Assembly (NCBI GenBank): GCA_013388755.1
Contig: JACAEQ010000125.1
Coordinates: 1-60,584 of the forward strand
Length of the DNA stretch: 60,584 bases
Direction of reading: 5' to 3'
Source: Chloroflexota bacterium
GTDB taxonomy: Bacteria; Chloroflexota; Chloroflexia; Chloroflexales; Roseiflexaceae
Positions within the stretch are counted from its first letter, which is position 1. Every line of letters starts with the position of its first letter. A program made the translations under genes and the position numbers. The notes under the pieces were generated by a model. It made no database searches. It was not told the DNA's origin and saw nothing but the letters and a program-made list of their open reading frames with translations. Shown here in pieces: positions 28,328 through 38,868 of this stretch.

Positions 28328-31300
28328 GTGTCTGAACTGGTCACGATCATCACGGCAACCGACCCGGCGATACGCGATCGCTCACTTGATGCCTTCTGTC
28401 GCAGTGCAACGCTTGCAACCCTGCAGGCGGAGATCGAGGCGCTCGAGGCACTGCGGCGCAGGAGCGACAATCTGTACCAGCGAGTCCGGGCGTTGTTCTT
28501 TCTCTACGCCATCTACCGCTTCCACATGCCCGAAAAGCCAGGGGTACGCACCGCTGGTCACGTACCGTTCGACGGTTACAGCCATCTGCTGAACCGGCGT
28601 TTCGAGGAGGCGATCCAGGTGTTTCGCGCGGCGCAGCGCGCCGCCGGGCCATGCGATGCGATCTGCAGCGCACTCGCAGCCGCCTACCACCGGCTTGGCT
28701 TCCAGACACTCGCCGACCAGGTTCGTCGCAGCGTGCGTTCCGTGCGCGGCAATCAGTGGATGTTCCGTGTCGGTCACCCCGCCGACCAGCCGTTGCGGGT
28801 TCGCGCCGAACTGATGCAACGCAACCTGCACGATGACTCGTTTCCTATCCTGCGCGAGGCCACACCGGTACGGATGGACCTCTCACACAGCGCGTGGAGC
28901 GACATCTTCTTTCTGGGTATGGATTTCCCCGAGGGCGCGCGCGTGTTAAATGTTTCAATCGACCTCGGAGTACGCGGGCGTGACGCCATGCCCCGCCCGC
29001 CAGTCGAAGCCTATTTCCGTGTGCTTGATGAGCCTGTGCTGCGCCTTACCTCGGTTGACCTGGGCGCCAGCGCCGAGATAACGGACCTCGCCGAGGTATT
29101 CGACTATGCGCGTGATTACCTCGGATTGCTGAAAGGCGCGATTATTGCCAGCGGCATCGTGCCGCCAGGTATCGAAGGTTCAGGGCAAAGCCTGGCCGAC
29201 CTGCTGGGCCGCCTGACCGCGCCCGGGCACGGGATCGAACTGGTCAGCAATGTCAACGGCATTCCCAAAGGATCACGGCTTGCGGTTTCGACCAGCCTGC
29301 TCGCCTCGCTGATTGCCGTCTGCATGCGTGCCACCAGCCAGGCATATGCTCTGACCGGGCCGCTGGATGAACCGGAACGCCGGCTGGTTGCTGCACGCGC
29401 GATTCTGGGCGAGTGGCTGGCCGGGTCGGGTGGCGGCTGGCAGGACTCCGGCGGCGTCTGGCCAGGGATGAAACTCATCAGCGGTGAACTTGCCGCTGAA
29501 GGCGACCCGGAGTTCGGTATCAGCCGCGGGCGATTACTGCCGGGGCATCGTATTCTCACCGATGACGACTGCGCCCCGGCGACACGCCAGGCACTCCAGC
29601 ACAGCCTGGTGCTGGTGCATGGCGGCATGGCCCAGAATGTCGGGCCCATCCTCGAGATGGTCACCGAAAAATACCTGTTGCGCTCTGAGGCGGAATGGGA
29701 AGCGCGCAAGGAGGCAATACGCGTACTGGATCGCATCCTTGCGATCCTGCGTGAGGGTGACATTCGCGCGCTTGGAGCTGCAACGACACACAACTTCTTC
29801 GAGCCGATCCGTACCATTATTCCCTGGGCCAGCAACCTGTATACCGAAACATTGATCCGCCTGGCACGCGACCACTTCGGCGACGATTTCTGGGGCTTCT
29901 GGATGCTGGGCGGTATGTCGGGGGGCGGTATGGGGTTCATCTTCGCGCCGGGGCGCAAACCCGAGGCGCAGGACCGGTTGCACGGCCTGATGCACGCAAC
30001 GCGCCGCCGGCTGGAACATGCGGTTCCCTTTGCCATGGAGCCGGTCGTCTATGATTTTGCCATCAACGAACATGGCAGCGTGGCGACCTTGCTACGAGAA
30101 CATACTGCCTTAATGCCGCCAGGGTACTACACGCTCCATGCACCCGCCCTGCTGCGCCTCGACCCACGGTCACTGACGCCGACCCGCCGTGCCGAACTCG
30201 ACCGCTTCGCTACGGCCTGTCGCAACCAGCCAGAACTCGCCGGCATGGTGCAGACCCTCTTCGACCGGTTATTGCCGCGTGCCAGTCGCACCGAAGCCGG
30301 CGCGCAGACCCTCCAGGCATTACTCGAAGCCAACGGCTTTGACCGGTTGCAGCACGAGCAGATCCGCGCCGACCTGCGTAGCGGGCGGATCGGCCTGGTG
30401 CAGAACCGGCTGCCCGCCAGTAGCGAAATCCGTGATGTCGAACCAGGTGACGTTGCTGACGCCACTGTCGGCCTCTCGGCGCAGTATCACGAGCTGGGGG
30501 CAGCTGCGCTCGCCAGCGGTGCCGTGGCGGTTGTATCGCTGGCAGGCGGCGCCGGCAGCCGCTGGACGCAGGGCGCCGGCACGGTCAAGGCAATCAACCC
30601 GTTCGCCCGGCTTGGCGGCGCGCACCGCACCTTCATCGAGGTGCACCTGGCGAAGAGCCGGCGCGTCGGCGAAGCCTGCGGCGCATGGTTGCCACACATC
30701 GTCACCACCAGCTACCTGACCCACGACCCGATTGAGGAGTACCTGCGCCACGAAGCGGCACACGACGCTCTCGGCCGCCCCTACGGCTATCCCGGGCCGC
30801 TCCTCCTCTCGCCGGGGCGCGCCGTTGGCCTGCGTCTGGCCCCCATGACGCGCGACCTGCGCTTCATGTGGGAGGAGATGCCACAGCAGTTGCTCGACGA
30901 ACAGGCCCAGAAGGTGCGCGACAGCCTGCATGCGGCATTGATCGCCTGGGCGCAGAGTGTGGGCGAAGGGAGCGATTACACCGACAACGTGCCGCTCCAA
31001 TGCCTCCACCCCGTTGGGCACTGGTTCGAAGTGCCCAACATGCTGCGCAATGGCGTGCTGGAACGATTGCTGGCCGAACGGCCACAACTGAAGTACCTGA
31101 TGGTGCACAACATCGACACGCTCGGCGCCGATGTAGATGCCGGGTTGCTGGGGCTCCACATCGCGCGGGGCGCCGCGCTGACCTTCGAGGTCATCGCACG
31201 GCGCATCGAAGATCGCGGCGGCGGCCTGGCGCGCGTTGACGGCCAGTTGCGCCTGCTCGAAGGGCTGGCGATGCCGCGCGAGGAAGATGAATTCGGCCTG

Positions 31301-31681
31301 TCGTACTACAACACGCTGACTACCTGGGTGGACATTGACCATCTGCTGGCAGCATTCGGACTGACCCGCGACAGTCTAAGCGATGCCGCGCGAGTGGCAG
31401 CGGCGGTCCGGTCGCTGGCAGCGCGTGTGCCGACCTATATCACCCTGAAAGACGTCAAGAAACGCTGGGGGCACGGTCAGGAAGACATTTTCCCGGTGGC
31501 ACAGTTCGAAAAACTGTGGGGTGACATGACGGCGCTGCCGGAGCTGGATTGCGCCTTCGTTGCCGTACCTCGCATGCGTGGCCAGCAACTCAAGGACCCG
31601 GCGCAACTCGATGGCTGGCTACGCGACGGCTCGGCGGCATATGTCGAGCAGTTGTGCGGGTGGTGTGTTCGGCCATCATAA
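28328..31681 (+). CDS. Bifunctional GHMP sugar kinase / UDPGP-type pyrophosphorylase fusion
   Basis: 1117 residues from a GTG with GAGG upstream. A helical N-terminal region (1-175) is followed by a GHMP-kinase module of fucokinase type. That module has [13 protein letters not shown] at about 180-192, the ATP loop [12 protein letters not shown] at 312-323, and [17 protein letters not shown] at about 530-550. A second catalytic module of UDPGP/UAP type starts with LAGGAGSRW (738-746). It continues with [18 protein letters not shown] and FEVIARR. Together these would phosphorylate a free sugar at C1 and then make the nucleotide sugar. The order is the reverse of the known FKP enzyme. The GHMP loop is degenerate (RLAVSTS for GLGTSS). 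The sugar and nucleotide are unknown. Confidence 0.75.
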   Translation: MSELVTIITATDPAIRDRSLDAFCRSATLATLQAEIEALEALRRRSDNLYQRVRALFFLYAIYRFHMPEKPGVRTAGHVPFDGYSHLLNRRFEEAIQVFRAAQRAAGPCDAICSALAAAYHRLGFQTLADQVRRSVRSVRGNQWMFRVGHPADQPLRVRAELMQRNLHDDSFPILREATPVRMDLSHSAWSDIFFLGMDFPEGARVLNVSIDLGVRGRDAMPRPPVEAYFRVLDEPVLRLTSVDLGASAEITDLAEVFDYARDYLGLLKGAIIASGIVPPGIEGSGQSLADLLGRLTAPGHGIELVSNVNGIPKGSRLAVSTSLLASLIAVCMRATSQAYALTGPLDEPERRLVAARAILGEWLAGSGGGWQDSGGVWPGMKLISGELAAEGDPEFGISRGRLLPGHRILTDDDCAPATRQALQHSLVLVHGGMAQNVGPILEMVTEKYLLRSEAEWEARKEAIRVLDRILAILREGDIRALGAATTHNFFEPIRTIIPWASNLYTETLIRLARDHFGDDFWGFWMLGGMSGGGMGFIFAPGRKPEAQDRLHGLMHATRRRLEHAVPFAMEPVVYDFAINEHGSVATLLREHTALMPPGYYTLHAPALLRLDPRSLTPTRRAELDRFATACRNQPELAGMVQTLFDRLLPRASRTEAGAQTLQALLEANGFDRLQHEQIRADLRSGRIGLVQNRLPASSEIRDVEPGDVADATVGLSAQYHELGAAALASGAVAVVSLAGGAGSRWTQGAGTVKAINPFARLGGAHRTFIEVHLAKSRRVGEACGAWLPHIVTTSYLTHDPIEEYLRHEAAHDALGRPYGYPGPLLLSPGRAVGLRLAPMTRDLRFMWEEMPQQLLDEQAQKVRDSLHAALIAWAQSVGEGSDYTDNVPLQCLHPVGHWFEVPNMLRNGVLERLLAERPQLKYLMVHNIDTLGADVDAGLLGLHIARGAALTFEVIARRIEDRGGGLARVDGQLRLLEGLAMPREEDEFGLSYYNTLTTWVDIDHLLAAFGLTRDSLSDAARVAAAVRSLAARVPTYITLKDVKKRWGHGQEDIFPVAQFEKLWGDMTALPELDCAFVAVPRMRGQQLKDPAQLDGWLRDGSAAYVEQLCGWCVRPS

Positions 31682-31715
31682 TGTACGTCGCTCAGGTGTA
31701 GCCCCAGGACAGCTC

Positions 31716-31731
31716 AAGGCGCTTTCGCCTT
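31716..31731. terminator. Possible weak terminator between convergent genes
   Basis: AAGGCG and CGCCTT form a 6-bp stem with a 4-nt CTTT loop, 35 bases after the fusion gene and in front of a pyrimidine-rich tail. The small membrane gene converges on it from the other side. Confidence 0.4.
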
Positions 31732-31794
31732 CTCGCCTCGTTTCCGCGATGGCAATCATCTTCCCCCGCTATGGAACGCCAGACGATGTGCCGG

Positions 31795-32169
31795 CTACGG
31801 TCGCGCCATTGCCACTGCCCGCAACACAATGACACAGACAAACAGGCACGCCAGCGCATAGACCAGCCCTTGCGGGCGCGGCGCCCGATGACGTGCCGAT
31901 GCATGTGCGATCGGGACGGTGAGCAGTGCAATGATACCGTAGAGAACATGCATCTCCGGGCGCAGCGGCAGCAATCCACGCAGCAGCATGATTGCGCCAA
32001 GAATGCATTCTGCCAGCACCAGCAGGACGCCAACCGCCATGCCGCCGTGCAACCATTGCCCGGCTGGGCGGCGCAACAACGCATGACCGAGCGCCCATAC
32101 CGTTAACACGCCGAAGACCAGCAGGATCGTGAACAGCAGGTTGGCATGCAGACGAAGGATATGCTCCAT
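31795..32169 (-). CDS. Four-helix small membrane protein
   Basis: A 124-residue protein with four hydrophobic helices: about 10-31, 41-62, 73-90 and 100-121. Histidines lie at or near helix ends (HANLLF, WALGHALL, MHVLYG, PIAHASARH). The arrangement recalls four-helix haem or quinone proteins, but no family is recognised and haem binding is speculation. A TAGAAT on the same strand (complement of 32178-32183) would place the transcript start almost at the ATG, so translation may be leaderless. It is a lone gene, convergent with the large fusion gene. Confidence 0.6.
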   Translation of the reverse strand: MEHILRLHANLLFTILLVFGVLTVWALGHALLRRPAGQWLHGGMAVGVLLVLAECILGAIMLLRGLLPLRPEMHVLYGIIALLTVPIAHASARHRAPRPQGLVYALACLFVCVIVLRAVAMARP

Positions 32170-32238
32170 GGGTGCGTATTCTACACGAGAAGCCAGGCTG
32201 CCTGTGCCACGGTGCAGCTATCCGAAAAACGGTTGGAT

Positions 32239-32345
32239 GCCATTGCGAGTGAAGCGACGCGATCGAGCGGCGCGAGAGGAGCTTGCAGGGCATCCCTCAC
32301 CCATGACGCGTGTGGGGCCCGGGGCCGCACGCTCATCCTGAAAGC
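32239..32345. repeat. Diverged copy of the 100-bp CATTGCG-type palindromic repeat
   Basis: It starts GCCATTGCGAGTGAAGCGAC and ends near CGCACGCTCATC, matching the copies at 51750 and 60311 but decayed at its right end. It belongs to the GTCATTGCGAGCGAAGCGA family of dispersed repeats seen in many bacterial genomes. Confidence 0.7.
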
Positions 32346-32378
32346 TTGAGGGAAGGGTGAACGGTTACGCCTCGCCCT

Positions 32379-32532
32379 GTTCTTGACACAATACCTTTCA
32401 CATACGCCCGTCACCCCCACCTCGGCCCTCCCCCACCGGGGGAGGGAGTCCGATTCCTCCCCCCGGCAGGGGGAGATTGGGTGGGGCTGTGCGGTGCAGA
32501 ACGCCTTATTTGAAAGGTATTGGTTCTTGACA
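32379..32532. mobile_element. MITE-like element with terminal inverted repeats and 10-bp target duplication
   Basis: The element spans 32389-32522 (134 bp). Its ends are perfect 12-bp inverted repeats, CAATACCTTTCA (32389-32400) and TGAAAGGTATTG (32511-32522), with weaker match further in. It is flanked immediately by identical direct repeats GTTCTTGACA (32379-32388 and 32523-32532), a textbook target-site duplication. The interior is a C/G-rich palindrome (CCCTCCCCC..GGGGGAGGG) and has no gene. A 9-13-bp duplication is typical of IS4-type transposases, but the mobilising family is not identified. Confidence 0.85.
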
Positions 32533-32555
32533 GGCACACCATCCTGCGCTAGGAT
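32527..32555 (+). promoter_or_regulatory. ROK-gene promoter whose -35 lies in the MITE target duplication
   Basis: TTGACA (32527-32532), 17 bp and TAGGAT (32550-32555). The -35 box is inside the right-hand target duplication. A second TTGACA (32383-32388) is left on the far side of the element without a -10 partner. Transcription would start near 32562, about 34 bases before the ROK gene. Confidence 0.6.
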
Positions 32556-32595
32556 CAGGCACGACCAGAAATATTCAAAATAATGAAACACGCAA

Positions 32596-33585
32596 TTGCC
32601 TGAGACAATCAACGTCTACCTTGGCATTGACCTGGGAGGCACCAAGATTGCCGCTGCCGCTGTTGATGTGCGTACCGGCGAGCGACAGGTGCAGCTTGTC
32701 GTACCAACCGAGGCACACGAAGGGCCGCCGGCAGTAATCACACGTATCGCGTCCCTGGTTGATCGTGTGTGCGACCAGGCGAATCTGCGGCGCGAGCACG
32801 TGCCAGCGATCGGTGTCGGCGTCCCCGGTGTGATCGATCCATCGAGCGGCACGACGCTGCTCCTGCCGAATCTGCCGTCTGGCTGGCGTGGCGTTCCGCT
32901 TGTGGCAGAGATGCAGCGCCTGACCGGCCGCCCCACGGCGATCATTAACGATGCGCGTGCCTTTACCCTGGCCGAGGCTGTCTTCGGTGCCGGTCGCGGC
33001 ATGCACAGTGTGGTCGGGATGACGCTCGGGACGGGGATCGGCGGCGGCATTGCCATTGATGGACGACTGTACCTTGGCCTCGACGGTACGGCCGGCGAGA
33101 TCGGCCACATGACGATCGATCCGAATGGCGCGCCCTGCGGCTGCGGCAACCGTGGCTGCCTCGAAACCTTCGCCAGCGGGCCTTCGATTACGGCAATGGG
33201 ACTGCGCGCGGTCGCTCAGGGCATGACGACGCAGATCGGCGAACTGGTTGAGTACGATCTCAACAAAATCACGCCCGAGATCATCATGCGAGCGGCTGAC
33301 AACGGCGACGGGGTCGCGCGCGAGATTCTACAACGCGCCGGGAGTTATCTGGGTGTCGGAGTGGCCAACCTGATCACCATTCTCAGCCCGGATCGCGTCG
33401 TAATCGGCGGCGGCGTGTCGCGTCTTGGCGAGTGGATTCTTGGCCCGGTGCACGCTGAGATCCTCAAGCGTTGCCACGTGACGCCGCTCAACCGGGTGCA
33501 GGTGGTGCCGGCGCAACTGGGTGGCGAAGCCGGCGTGATTGGCGCCGCAGTCTGGGCGGCGCAGACTTCTGGAACGTGGCATTGA
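32596..33585 (+). CDS. ROK-family sugar kinase
   Basis: 329 residues. The phosphate-1 motif is [16 protein letters not shown], and the sugar-binding segment is around [12 protein letters not shown]. The zinc motif [15 protein letters not shown] is complete, identifying a ROK kinase (glucokinase/N-acetylmannosamine kinase group) and not a ROK repressor, since there is no N-terminal HTH. The start is a TTG; no better codon fits before the P-loop, and Shine-Dalgarno complementarity is poor. It heads a run of sugar-related genes (Gfo/Idh/MocA, SIS), suggesting use of an imported sugar or amino sugar. Confidence 0.9.
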   Translation: MPETINVYLGIDLGGTKIAAAAVDVRTGERQVQLVVPTEAHEGPPAVITRIASLVDRVCDQANLRREHVPAIGVGVPGVIDPSSGTTLLLPNLPSGWRGVPLVAEMQRLTGRPTAIINDARAFTLAEAVFGAGRGMHSVVGMTLGTGIGGGIAIDGRLYLGLDGTAGEIGHMTIDPNGAPCGCGNRGCLETFASGPSITAMGLRAVAQGMTTQIGELVEYDLNKITPEIIMRAADNGDGVAREILQRAGSYLGVGVANLITILSPDRVVIGGGVSRLGEWILGPVHAEILKRCHVTPLNRVQVVPAQLGGEAGVIGAAVWAAQTSGTWH

Positions 33586-33649
33586 GCATGCAGAATTGAA
33601 CGTGCAGGTGCGTGAGTTCTGCATGATCAATTCATGCCAGGAGGCACCG

Positions 33650-34861
33650 ATGAAAGCGCACAGGATCACGATGCTGGGCACCGGCCTGATCGGCATGTTC
33701 TATACCATGACACTGCACGGTCAGCGTGGTCGTGACCGGGTGACGACCGTCTATTCGCGTACACGCGAACACGCTGATGCTTTTGCTGCGCAGTGGGGCA
33801 TCCCGAAAGCGGTCACCGATCTGAAGCAGGCGATTGAGGACCCCGATACCGATACCGTGGTCATTGGCCTGCCGAACAACCAGCACGTGCAGGCGGTTGA
33901 ACTTGCGGCAGCCGCCGGCAAGGCCATCCTGTGCACCAAACCGCTCGGGCGCACGGCTGCCGAGGCGCGGCAGATGCTCGAGATCGTTGAACGGGCAGGT
34001 GTCTTTGCCGGCTATCTGGAGGATCTCGTCTACACCCCGAAGACGCTCAAGGCGCTTGACTCGGTCAAAGGCGGCGCGCTGGGCGATATCCTGTGGGTAC
34101 GTTCGCGTGAAACGCACCCCGGGCCGCATAGCGCCTGGTTCTGGGACGCTGAGCAGGCCGGCGGCGGCGCAATTATCGATCTCGGCTGCCACTGCGCTGA
34201 AATCATCCGTAATTTTGCCGGCAAGAATAATCGGCCGGTTGAGGTCATGTGCTGGGCCGATACGCTGGTCCACCCGATTGTTGCCGAAGATAACGCCATT
34301 GCATTGATCCGGTTCGAGAACGGCGCCATGGGCCAGTTTGAGGTCAGCTGGACGTTCCGCGGCGGCATGGACCTGCGCGACGAGGTGGCCGGAACGAACG
34401 GGACGATCTGGTTGAATCATTTCCTGCGTACCGGCTTCGAGATGTTCACCGCAGCGGGCGGCGGCTATGTGGCCGAGAAGGCGGAAACCGAGACCGGGTG
34501 GCTCTTCCCGGTGGGCGACGAGGTGCACGAACTGGGGTACAACCATATGTTCACCGATATGTTCGATGCGATGGACAATGGTGGTACGCCGCTCGAAACC
34601 TTCTATGACGGGTATGTCGTCAACGCGATTCTTGACGCTGCGTACCGTTCGGCGAAGTCGCGCCAGTGGGAGCCGGTGGAAATGGAGTGGCGCGCGACCG
34701 AACCGATGAAGCCGTTGCGCCGTGAGGCGCAGGAAGTGGACGGCTACGCAGTGGTGAAAGAGGAGCGCATGCACGGGAACAAACTGAAGCAGATTCTCTC
34801 CGACAAAGCCACCGGGCGCATCATCGAGCGTGTGATTGACATTTCCCGGCATACAGAATGA
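33650..34861 (+). CDS. Gfo/Idh/MocA-family oxidoreductase
   Basis: 403 residues. The N-terminal Rossmann motif is [13 protein letters not shown]. The conserved lysine of the family lies in [11 protein letters not shown] (EKP-like). The C-terminal half is the usual substrate domain with [17 protein letters not shown]. It probably oxidises or epimerises a sugar with NAD(P). The ATG is preceded by a strong AGGAGG site. Its stop overlaps the start of the SIS-domain gene (ATGA), so the two products are made in step. Confidence 0.9.
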   Translation: MKAHRITMLGTGLIGMFYTMTLHGQRGRDRVTTVYSRTREHADAFAAQWGIPKAVTDLKQAIEDPDTDTVVIGLPNNQHVQAVELAAAAGKAILCTKPLGRTAAEARQMLEIVERAGVFAGYLEDLVYTPKTLKALDSVKGGALGDILWVRSRETHPGPHSAWFWDAEQAGGGAIIDLGCHCAEIIRNFAGKNNRPVEVMCWADTLVHPIVAEDNAIALIRFENGAMGQFEVSWTFRGGMDLRDEVAGTNGTIWLNHFLRTGFEMFTAAGGGYVAEKAETETGWLFPVGDEVHELGYNHMFTDMFDAMDNGGTPLETFYDGYVVNAILDAAYRSAKSRQWEPVEMEWRATEPMKPLRREAQEVDGYAVVKEERMHGNKLKQILSDKATGRIIERVIDISRHTE

Positions 34862-35655
34862 CCATGGACCTGACCTCTGCCCTTGACTATCTTGACCGTG
34901 CTGAGTCGATCGTGCGCCGGGTACGCGAGACGCAGATTGATGCGATTGCTTCCGCCGCGCGGATGTGCGCCGACTCAATCGCGGCACACGGGCTGGTGCA
35001 TCTCTTCGGCACCGGTCATTCGCGTATTCCGGTGGAGGAGATGTTCCCGCGCCATGGCAGCTTCCCCGGCTTCCACCCGATCGTCGAGTTGTCGCTGACC
35101 TACCATACCGAAGTCGTCGGCGCCAACGGGCAACGCCAGGCGATGTTCCTCGAAAAGATCGAAGGGCTGGGCCAGGTGATTCTGCGCAATTTCATCTTTG
35201 GTGCGCACGACAGTTTCATGATCTTTTCGAACAGCGGCGTCAACCAGGTGGTTATTGATGTGGCACTGGAGGCCAGAGCCAGGGGGATGCCGGTGATAGC
35301 CGTCGTCTCACTGGAGCATTGCCTGGCATCGGCGCCGCGCCATAGTTCCGGCAAACGCCTGATTGATATCGCCGACGTGACGATCGACAATTGCTCGCCG
35401 GCCGGCGATGCGCTGGTGCATGTGGATGGGCTGCAGTATCCCGTCGGTCCGGGCTCGACCGTTGGCTACGCGGTCGTGGTCAATACGCTAAAGTGCCTGG
35501 TCGCCGCTGAGTTGACCCGGCGCGGCCAGCCGCCACTGGTGTTGACCAGTGGCGTCCTGATCGGCAGCCAGGCGTCCGCCGCGTTGTTCGATCGCACGTA
35601 TGACGATTACCGTGATCGCGTGGCGCAGGTCTATGGGCGAGGAATGAAGCATTGA
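34858..35655 (+). CDS. SIS-domain sugar-phosphate binding protein
   Basis: 265 residues with a single SIS fold. [20 protein letters not shown] and [20 protein letters not shown] carry the phosphosugar-binding loops, with Ser/Thr residues at the loop ends. Members isomerise phosphosugars, cleave MurNAc-6-phosphate, or regulate. Coupling by a 4-base overlap to a Gfo/Idh/MocA oxidoreductase and proximity to a ROK kinase point to an amino-sugar or related phosphosugar step. No helix-turn-helix is present, so it is not an RpiR regulator. Confidence 0.82.
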   Translation: MTMDLTSALDYLDRAESIVRRVRETQIDAIASAARMCADSIAAHGLVHLFGTGHSRIPVEEMFPRHGSFPGFHPIVELSLTYHTEVVGANGQRQAMFLEKIEGLGQVILRNFIFGAHDSFMIFSNSGVNQVVIDVALEARARGMPVIAVVSLEHCLASAPRHSSGKRLIDIADVTIDNCSPAGDALVHVDGLQYPVGPGSTVGYAVVVNTLKCLVAAELTRRGQPPLVLTSGVLIGSQASAALFDRTYDDYRDRVAQVYGRGMKH

Positions 35656-35721
35656 TACGCACGCATTGGGGGGCCTGGCTGCATTCACGATGCACGCTGC
35701 TCAATTCGTGAGGAGCGCCGT

Positions 35722-36867
35722 ATGTCAAGTTCCGACTGGCTCACCGCCGTCTCGGATGCGGAAGAGGCTGCTGATCTCACCGCCCGCCTGGTGTCGTTCC
35801 GCAGCTATCCAGGCGAAGAGAGCGAGGTGCAGCGCACCATTGCTGCCTGGCTCGAAGACGCCGGCCTGAAACCGGCGTTCCAGCCGACCGAAGGCGATCG
35901 GCCCAATGTGATCGCCGCGGTTGAGAACGGCGCCGGGCCAACCCTGTTGCTCAACGGCCATGTTGATACGGTGCTCGCCGCTAGCGGCTGGTCGTCCGAT
36001 CCGTGGCAGGCGCACCGTGACGGCGACCGATTGTACGGCCTGGGTGCGTATGACATGAAGGGCGGCGTGGCGGCGGCGATGCTTGCGGCGCGCGCGCTCG
36101 CGCAACGGCCCGGCCTGTGGCGCGGTACGCTGCTGTTCACCACAGTGGTTGATGAAGAGGCGTACTCGATCGGCGCGCGCGCCCTGGTCGAGTCGCGTAT
36201 CAGCGCCGACTACTGCGTGGTGACCGAGCCGGCATGGCGCGCACCGTGGCTTGGCGCGGTCGGCAAGGTGCTGGTGCGCGGTGAAGTGTACGGCAAAGCG
36301 GCACACGGATCGTGGCCGTCGGCCGGGATCAATGCCGCCGTCGAAGCGGCGCGGCTCGTGGCGCGGCTCGACGAACTACGTCCCGCCACGCATCCACGTA
36401 TGACTGCCACACAATGCCTGCTTGCGCTACATGGCGGCAACGAGCAGTATGTCATCACGGTCCCGGAGCGCGCAACCTTCACTATCAACCGGCACATCGT
36501 TCCGGGTGAGACGGGTGAAACGGTGCTGGCTGAGATGCGCGCACTTGCCGAAGGGCTCAACTCGCCGGCACGCTTTGCGTTTACGATCGATCCACCCTAT
36601 TACCCGTCGTGGGAGATTGCGCCGGATCATCCGTTTGTGCAGCGCTTTGCAGCGGCGTATCAGGCCGAGCTCGGGCACGCACCGGAATTCAGCTATGCCG
36701 CAGGCGTCGCCGATAGCAACTATTTTGCTGCCGACCTCGGCATTCCGACAGTTGTCTTCGGGCCGGACGGCGACGGCGCGCACCAGTGCGATGAGTGGGT
36801 CAGTGTGCCGAGCATCGGCGGAACCGTGCGCGTGTTGTTGCGCCTGGCGCTTGATGTGCTGCAGTGA
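35722..36867 (+). CDS. M20-family peptidase/deacylase
   Basis: 381 residues. The zinc ligands and catalytic residues of the ArgE/DapE/CPG2 group are seen: LLLNGHVDTV, GAYDMKGG, VDEEAYSIGA with the general-base Glu, TEPAW, and a C-terminal GAHQCDEWV histidine. A lid/dimerisation domain lies between (about 175-290, AAHGSWPSAGINA). It may remove an acyl group from an amino acid or amino sugar. Context with sugar genes favours an acyl-sugar or peptide substrate over arginine synthesis. GAGGAG precedes the ATG. Confidence 0.87.
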   Translation: MSSSDWLTAVSDAEEAADLTARLVSFRSYPGEESEVQRTIAAWLEDAGLKPAFQPTEGDRPNVIAAVENGAGPTLLLNGHVDTVLAASGWSSDPWQAHRDGDRLYGLGAYDMKGGVAAAMLAARALAQRPGLWRGTLLFTTVVDEEAYSIGARALVESRISADYCVVTEPAWRAPWLGAVGKVLVRGEVYGKAAHGSWPSAGINAAVEAARLVARLDELRPATHPRMTATQCLLALHGGNEQYVITVPERATFTINRHIVPGETGETVLAEMRALAEGLNSPARFAFTIDPPYYPSWEIAPDHPFVQRFAAAYQAELGHAPEFSYAAGVADSNYFAADLGIPTVVFGPDGDGAHQCDEWVSVPSIGGTVRVLLRLALDVLQ

Positions 36868-36936
36868 CACGAGTTCCGTGATCGCCCACCCAGGCGTTGC
36901 GCGCGGCGTGATACGAGCCACACGAGATATGATCCT

Positions 36937-37710
36937 ATGCGCCTGATTGAGAAAACCGCCATCGTGACGGGCGCGGCCAGCGGGATTGGCCGCGCCGTTG
37001 CGTTACGTTTCCTCGCCGAAGGCGCGCGTGTCGCAGGCTTCGATCTCAATGCCGCCGGCCTTGAGGAGACCGGTGCACTTGCCGGCGAATTGCGCACGGC
37101 GTTTGTCGCGCTGCCGTGCGATCTCACCAGTGAGGCGCAGGTGATGCGCGCGGTTGCCGATGCTGTTGCCGCACCGGGACACCTGGACATCGTGTTCAAT
37201 GGCGCAGGCGCCAGCGGTCGCCGCTGGGGAGACGGCCCGGTTGACGCATGTTCCGTCACGGGATGGCAGCGCACACTGGATGCCAACCTGACCAGCATCT
37301 TCCTGGTGTGCAGGGCGGTTGTGCCCCGGTTGACGGCCAGCGGCGGCGGGTCAATCATCAACCTCGGCTCAGTGCTTGGAATGGTCGGTGGTGACGCCGA
37401 CTTTGCCACTCACGCATACGCAGCGGCAAAAGCGGGGATCATCGGCCTCTCGCGCGCCATGGCCGTCTATTATGCGCCGCGCGGCATTCGTGTGAATGTG
37501 ATCGCGCCCGGCCTGATTGCAACGCCGATGAGCCAGCGCGCTCAGGAGAGCGTACATATCCAGCGCCGCCTGGCCGGCCTGCAACCGCTCACCGGCGCCA
37601 TGGGCCGGCCAGAAGACGTTGCCGCCGCCGCGGCGTACCTTGCGTCGGATGAGGCGCGCTTCGTCACCGGCGTCGTACTCCCGGTTGACGGCGGTTGGAC
37701 GGCGCAATAG
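36937..37710 (+). CDS. Short-chain dehydrogenase/reductase
   Basis: 257 residues, classical SDR. The cofactor motif is TGAASGIG, followed by NxGA-type FNGAGASG. The catalytic Ser lies in INLGSVLGMVGG and Tyr/Lys in YAAAKAG. The C-terminal end VTGVVLPVDGGW is intact. An Asp after beta-2 (AGFDLN) suggests NAD preference. It probably oxidises a sugar or hydroxyacid intermediate of the neighbouring pathway. It lies 69 bases after the M20 gene and 16 before the MetE-like gene, all in one direction. Confidence 0.88.
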   Translation: MRLIEKTAIVTGAASGIGRAVALRFLAEGARVAGFDLNAAGLEETGALAGELRTAFVALPCDLTSEAQVMRAVADAVAAPGHLDIVFNGAGASGRRWGDGPVDACSVTGWQRTLDANLTSIFLVCRAVVPRLTASGGGSIINLGSVLGMVGGDADFATHAYAAAKAGIIGLSRAMAVYYAPRGIRVNVIAPGLIATPMSQRAQESVHIQRRLAGLQPLTGAMGRPEDVAAAAAYLASDEARFVTGVVLPVDGGWTAQ

Positions 37711-37726
37711 CTGACAAAGGATATCT

Positions 37727-38749
37727 ATGGCACTACCATTTCTTCCAACCAGCGTCATCGGATCGTATGCCTGGCCGGCCTGGCTGCATGTCGCGCTCGG
37801 CGCGGCGCAGCGTGGTGAGTTCGGGCCGGACGATATGCGGGAAGCACAGGATGACGCGGTTGACATCGCGCTGCGCGATCAGGAGGATGCTGGCGTTGAC
37901 ATCGTCAGCGACGGCGAGATGCGCCGTGTTGGCTTCTTTACTGCCGCCTTCTATGGGTTTCTCAGCGGTCTGCGCGAGTTACCGCCGCAGCGCCGCGTTG
38001 GTGTTGCCGGGCATGATCAGCGCGAGAGCTATGAGGCTGTTGCACCAATCACCGCGCCGCAGGGCCTCGGTCTGCTTGCCGAGTATGAGTATGTTCGAAC
38101 CCGCACCACGCGCCCGATCAAGATGCCGTGTGCCGGGCCATTCACACTTGCCGGGCGCATCAAGCCAGGCAGCGTGTACCGGACGCGCTGGGAGATCGCC
38201 GAGGCACTGGTGCCAATCATCAACACGGAACTCAGAGCGCTGGCTGCCGCGGGATGTCGCTTCATTCAGATTGATGAGCCATCCATTGCGGTGCGCCCCG
38301 ATGCGCCGCGTGCGTTCGTTGACCTGTTCAACGCAACGGTGGCGGGGGTTGATGCCAGGATCGGGTTGCATCTCTGTTTCGGCAACTATGTCGGGCGCCC
38401 GACGGCCCGGCGCACCTACCGCCCGTTGTTCCCGCACATCCTCGACGTGCGCGCCGATCAGTTCGCCCTGGAATTCGCCAACCGCGAGATGGCCGAGATC
38501 GATCTCTGGCGCGAGTTTCCGAACGATAAAGAGCTGGCCGCCGGGCTGGTTGATGTGAAGAATTATTACATCGAAACGGCGGAAGATGTGGCCGAACGTG
38601 TTCGGTTGGCGCTGCGGTACGTGGCAGCCGAGAAACTTTCGATCGTTCCCGACTGTGGTTTCAGCCAGACGGCACGCTGGGCGGCGCGCGCAAAACTGAA
38701 GGCGATGGTGGACGGCGTGCGGATCGTGCGGCACGAACTGGCCGGATGA
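37727..38749 (+). CDS. MetE-like cobalamin-independent methyltransferase (C-terminal type)
   Basis: 340 residues corresponding only to the catalytic barrel of MetE. Zinc ligands are visible as His and Cys in LHLCFGNY and Cys in PDCGFSQTARW; FIQIDEPSI lines the active site. Full-length MetE has about 750 residues, so this is the short archaeal-type form, which uses a corrinoid protein or other methyl donor, or a related thiol methyltransferase. AAAGGA precedes the ATG. It ends the run of sugar genes and converges on a small - strand gene. Substrates are unknown. Confidence 0.8.
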   Translation: MALPFLPTSVIGSYAWPAWLHVALGAAQRGEFGPDDMREAQDDAVDIALRDQEDAGVDIVSDGEMRRVGFFTAAFYGFLSGLRELPPQRRVGVAGHDQRESYEAVAPITAPQGLGLLAEYEYVRTRTTRPIKMPCAGPFTLAGRIKPGSVYRTRWEIAEALVPIINTELRALAAAGCRFIQIDEPSIAVRPDAPRAFVDLFNATVAGVDARIGLHLCFGNYVGRPTARRTYRPLFPHILDVRADQFALEFANREMAEIDLWREFPNDKELAAGLVDVKNYYIETAEDVAERVRLALRYVAAEKLSIVPDCGFSQTARWAARAKLKAMVDGVRIVRHELAG

Positions 38750-38766
38750 CACGCCGACCAGTAAAA

Positions 38767-38796
38767 GACGGCACGCGGCCCATGGCCGCTGCCGTC
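38767..38796 (-). terminator. Intrinsic terminator of the 52-residue gene
   Basis: A 13-bp stem with one bulged C (38767-38773 with 38790-38796; 38775-38780 with 38784-38789) and a 3-nt loop. On the - strand it is followed by TTTTA. It lies about 70 bases after the stop of the small - strand gene and supports that gene being expressed. Confidence 0.8.
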
Positions 38797-38868
38797 TGCC
38801 GCCAGGGTGCGCTGGATTCTGACCCTGCACACCGCCATGCCCGGCTTCCGCAACGATTAACCGGGGTG

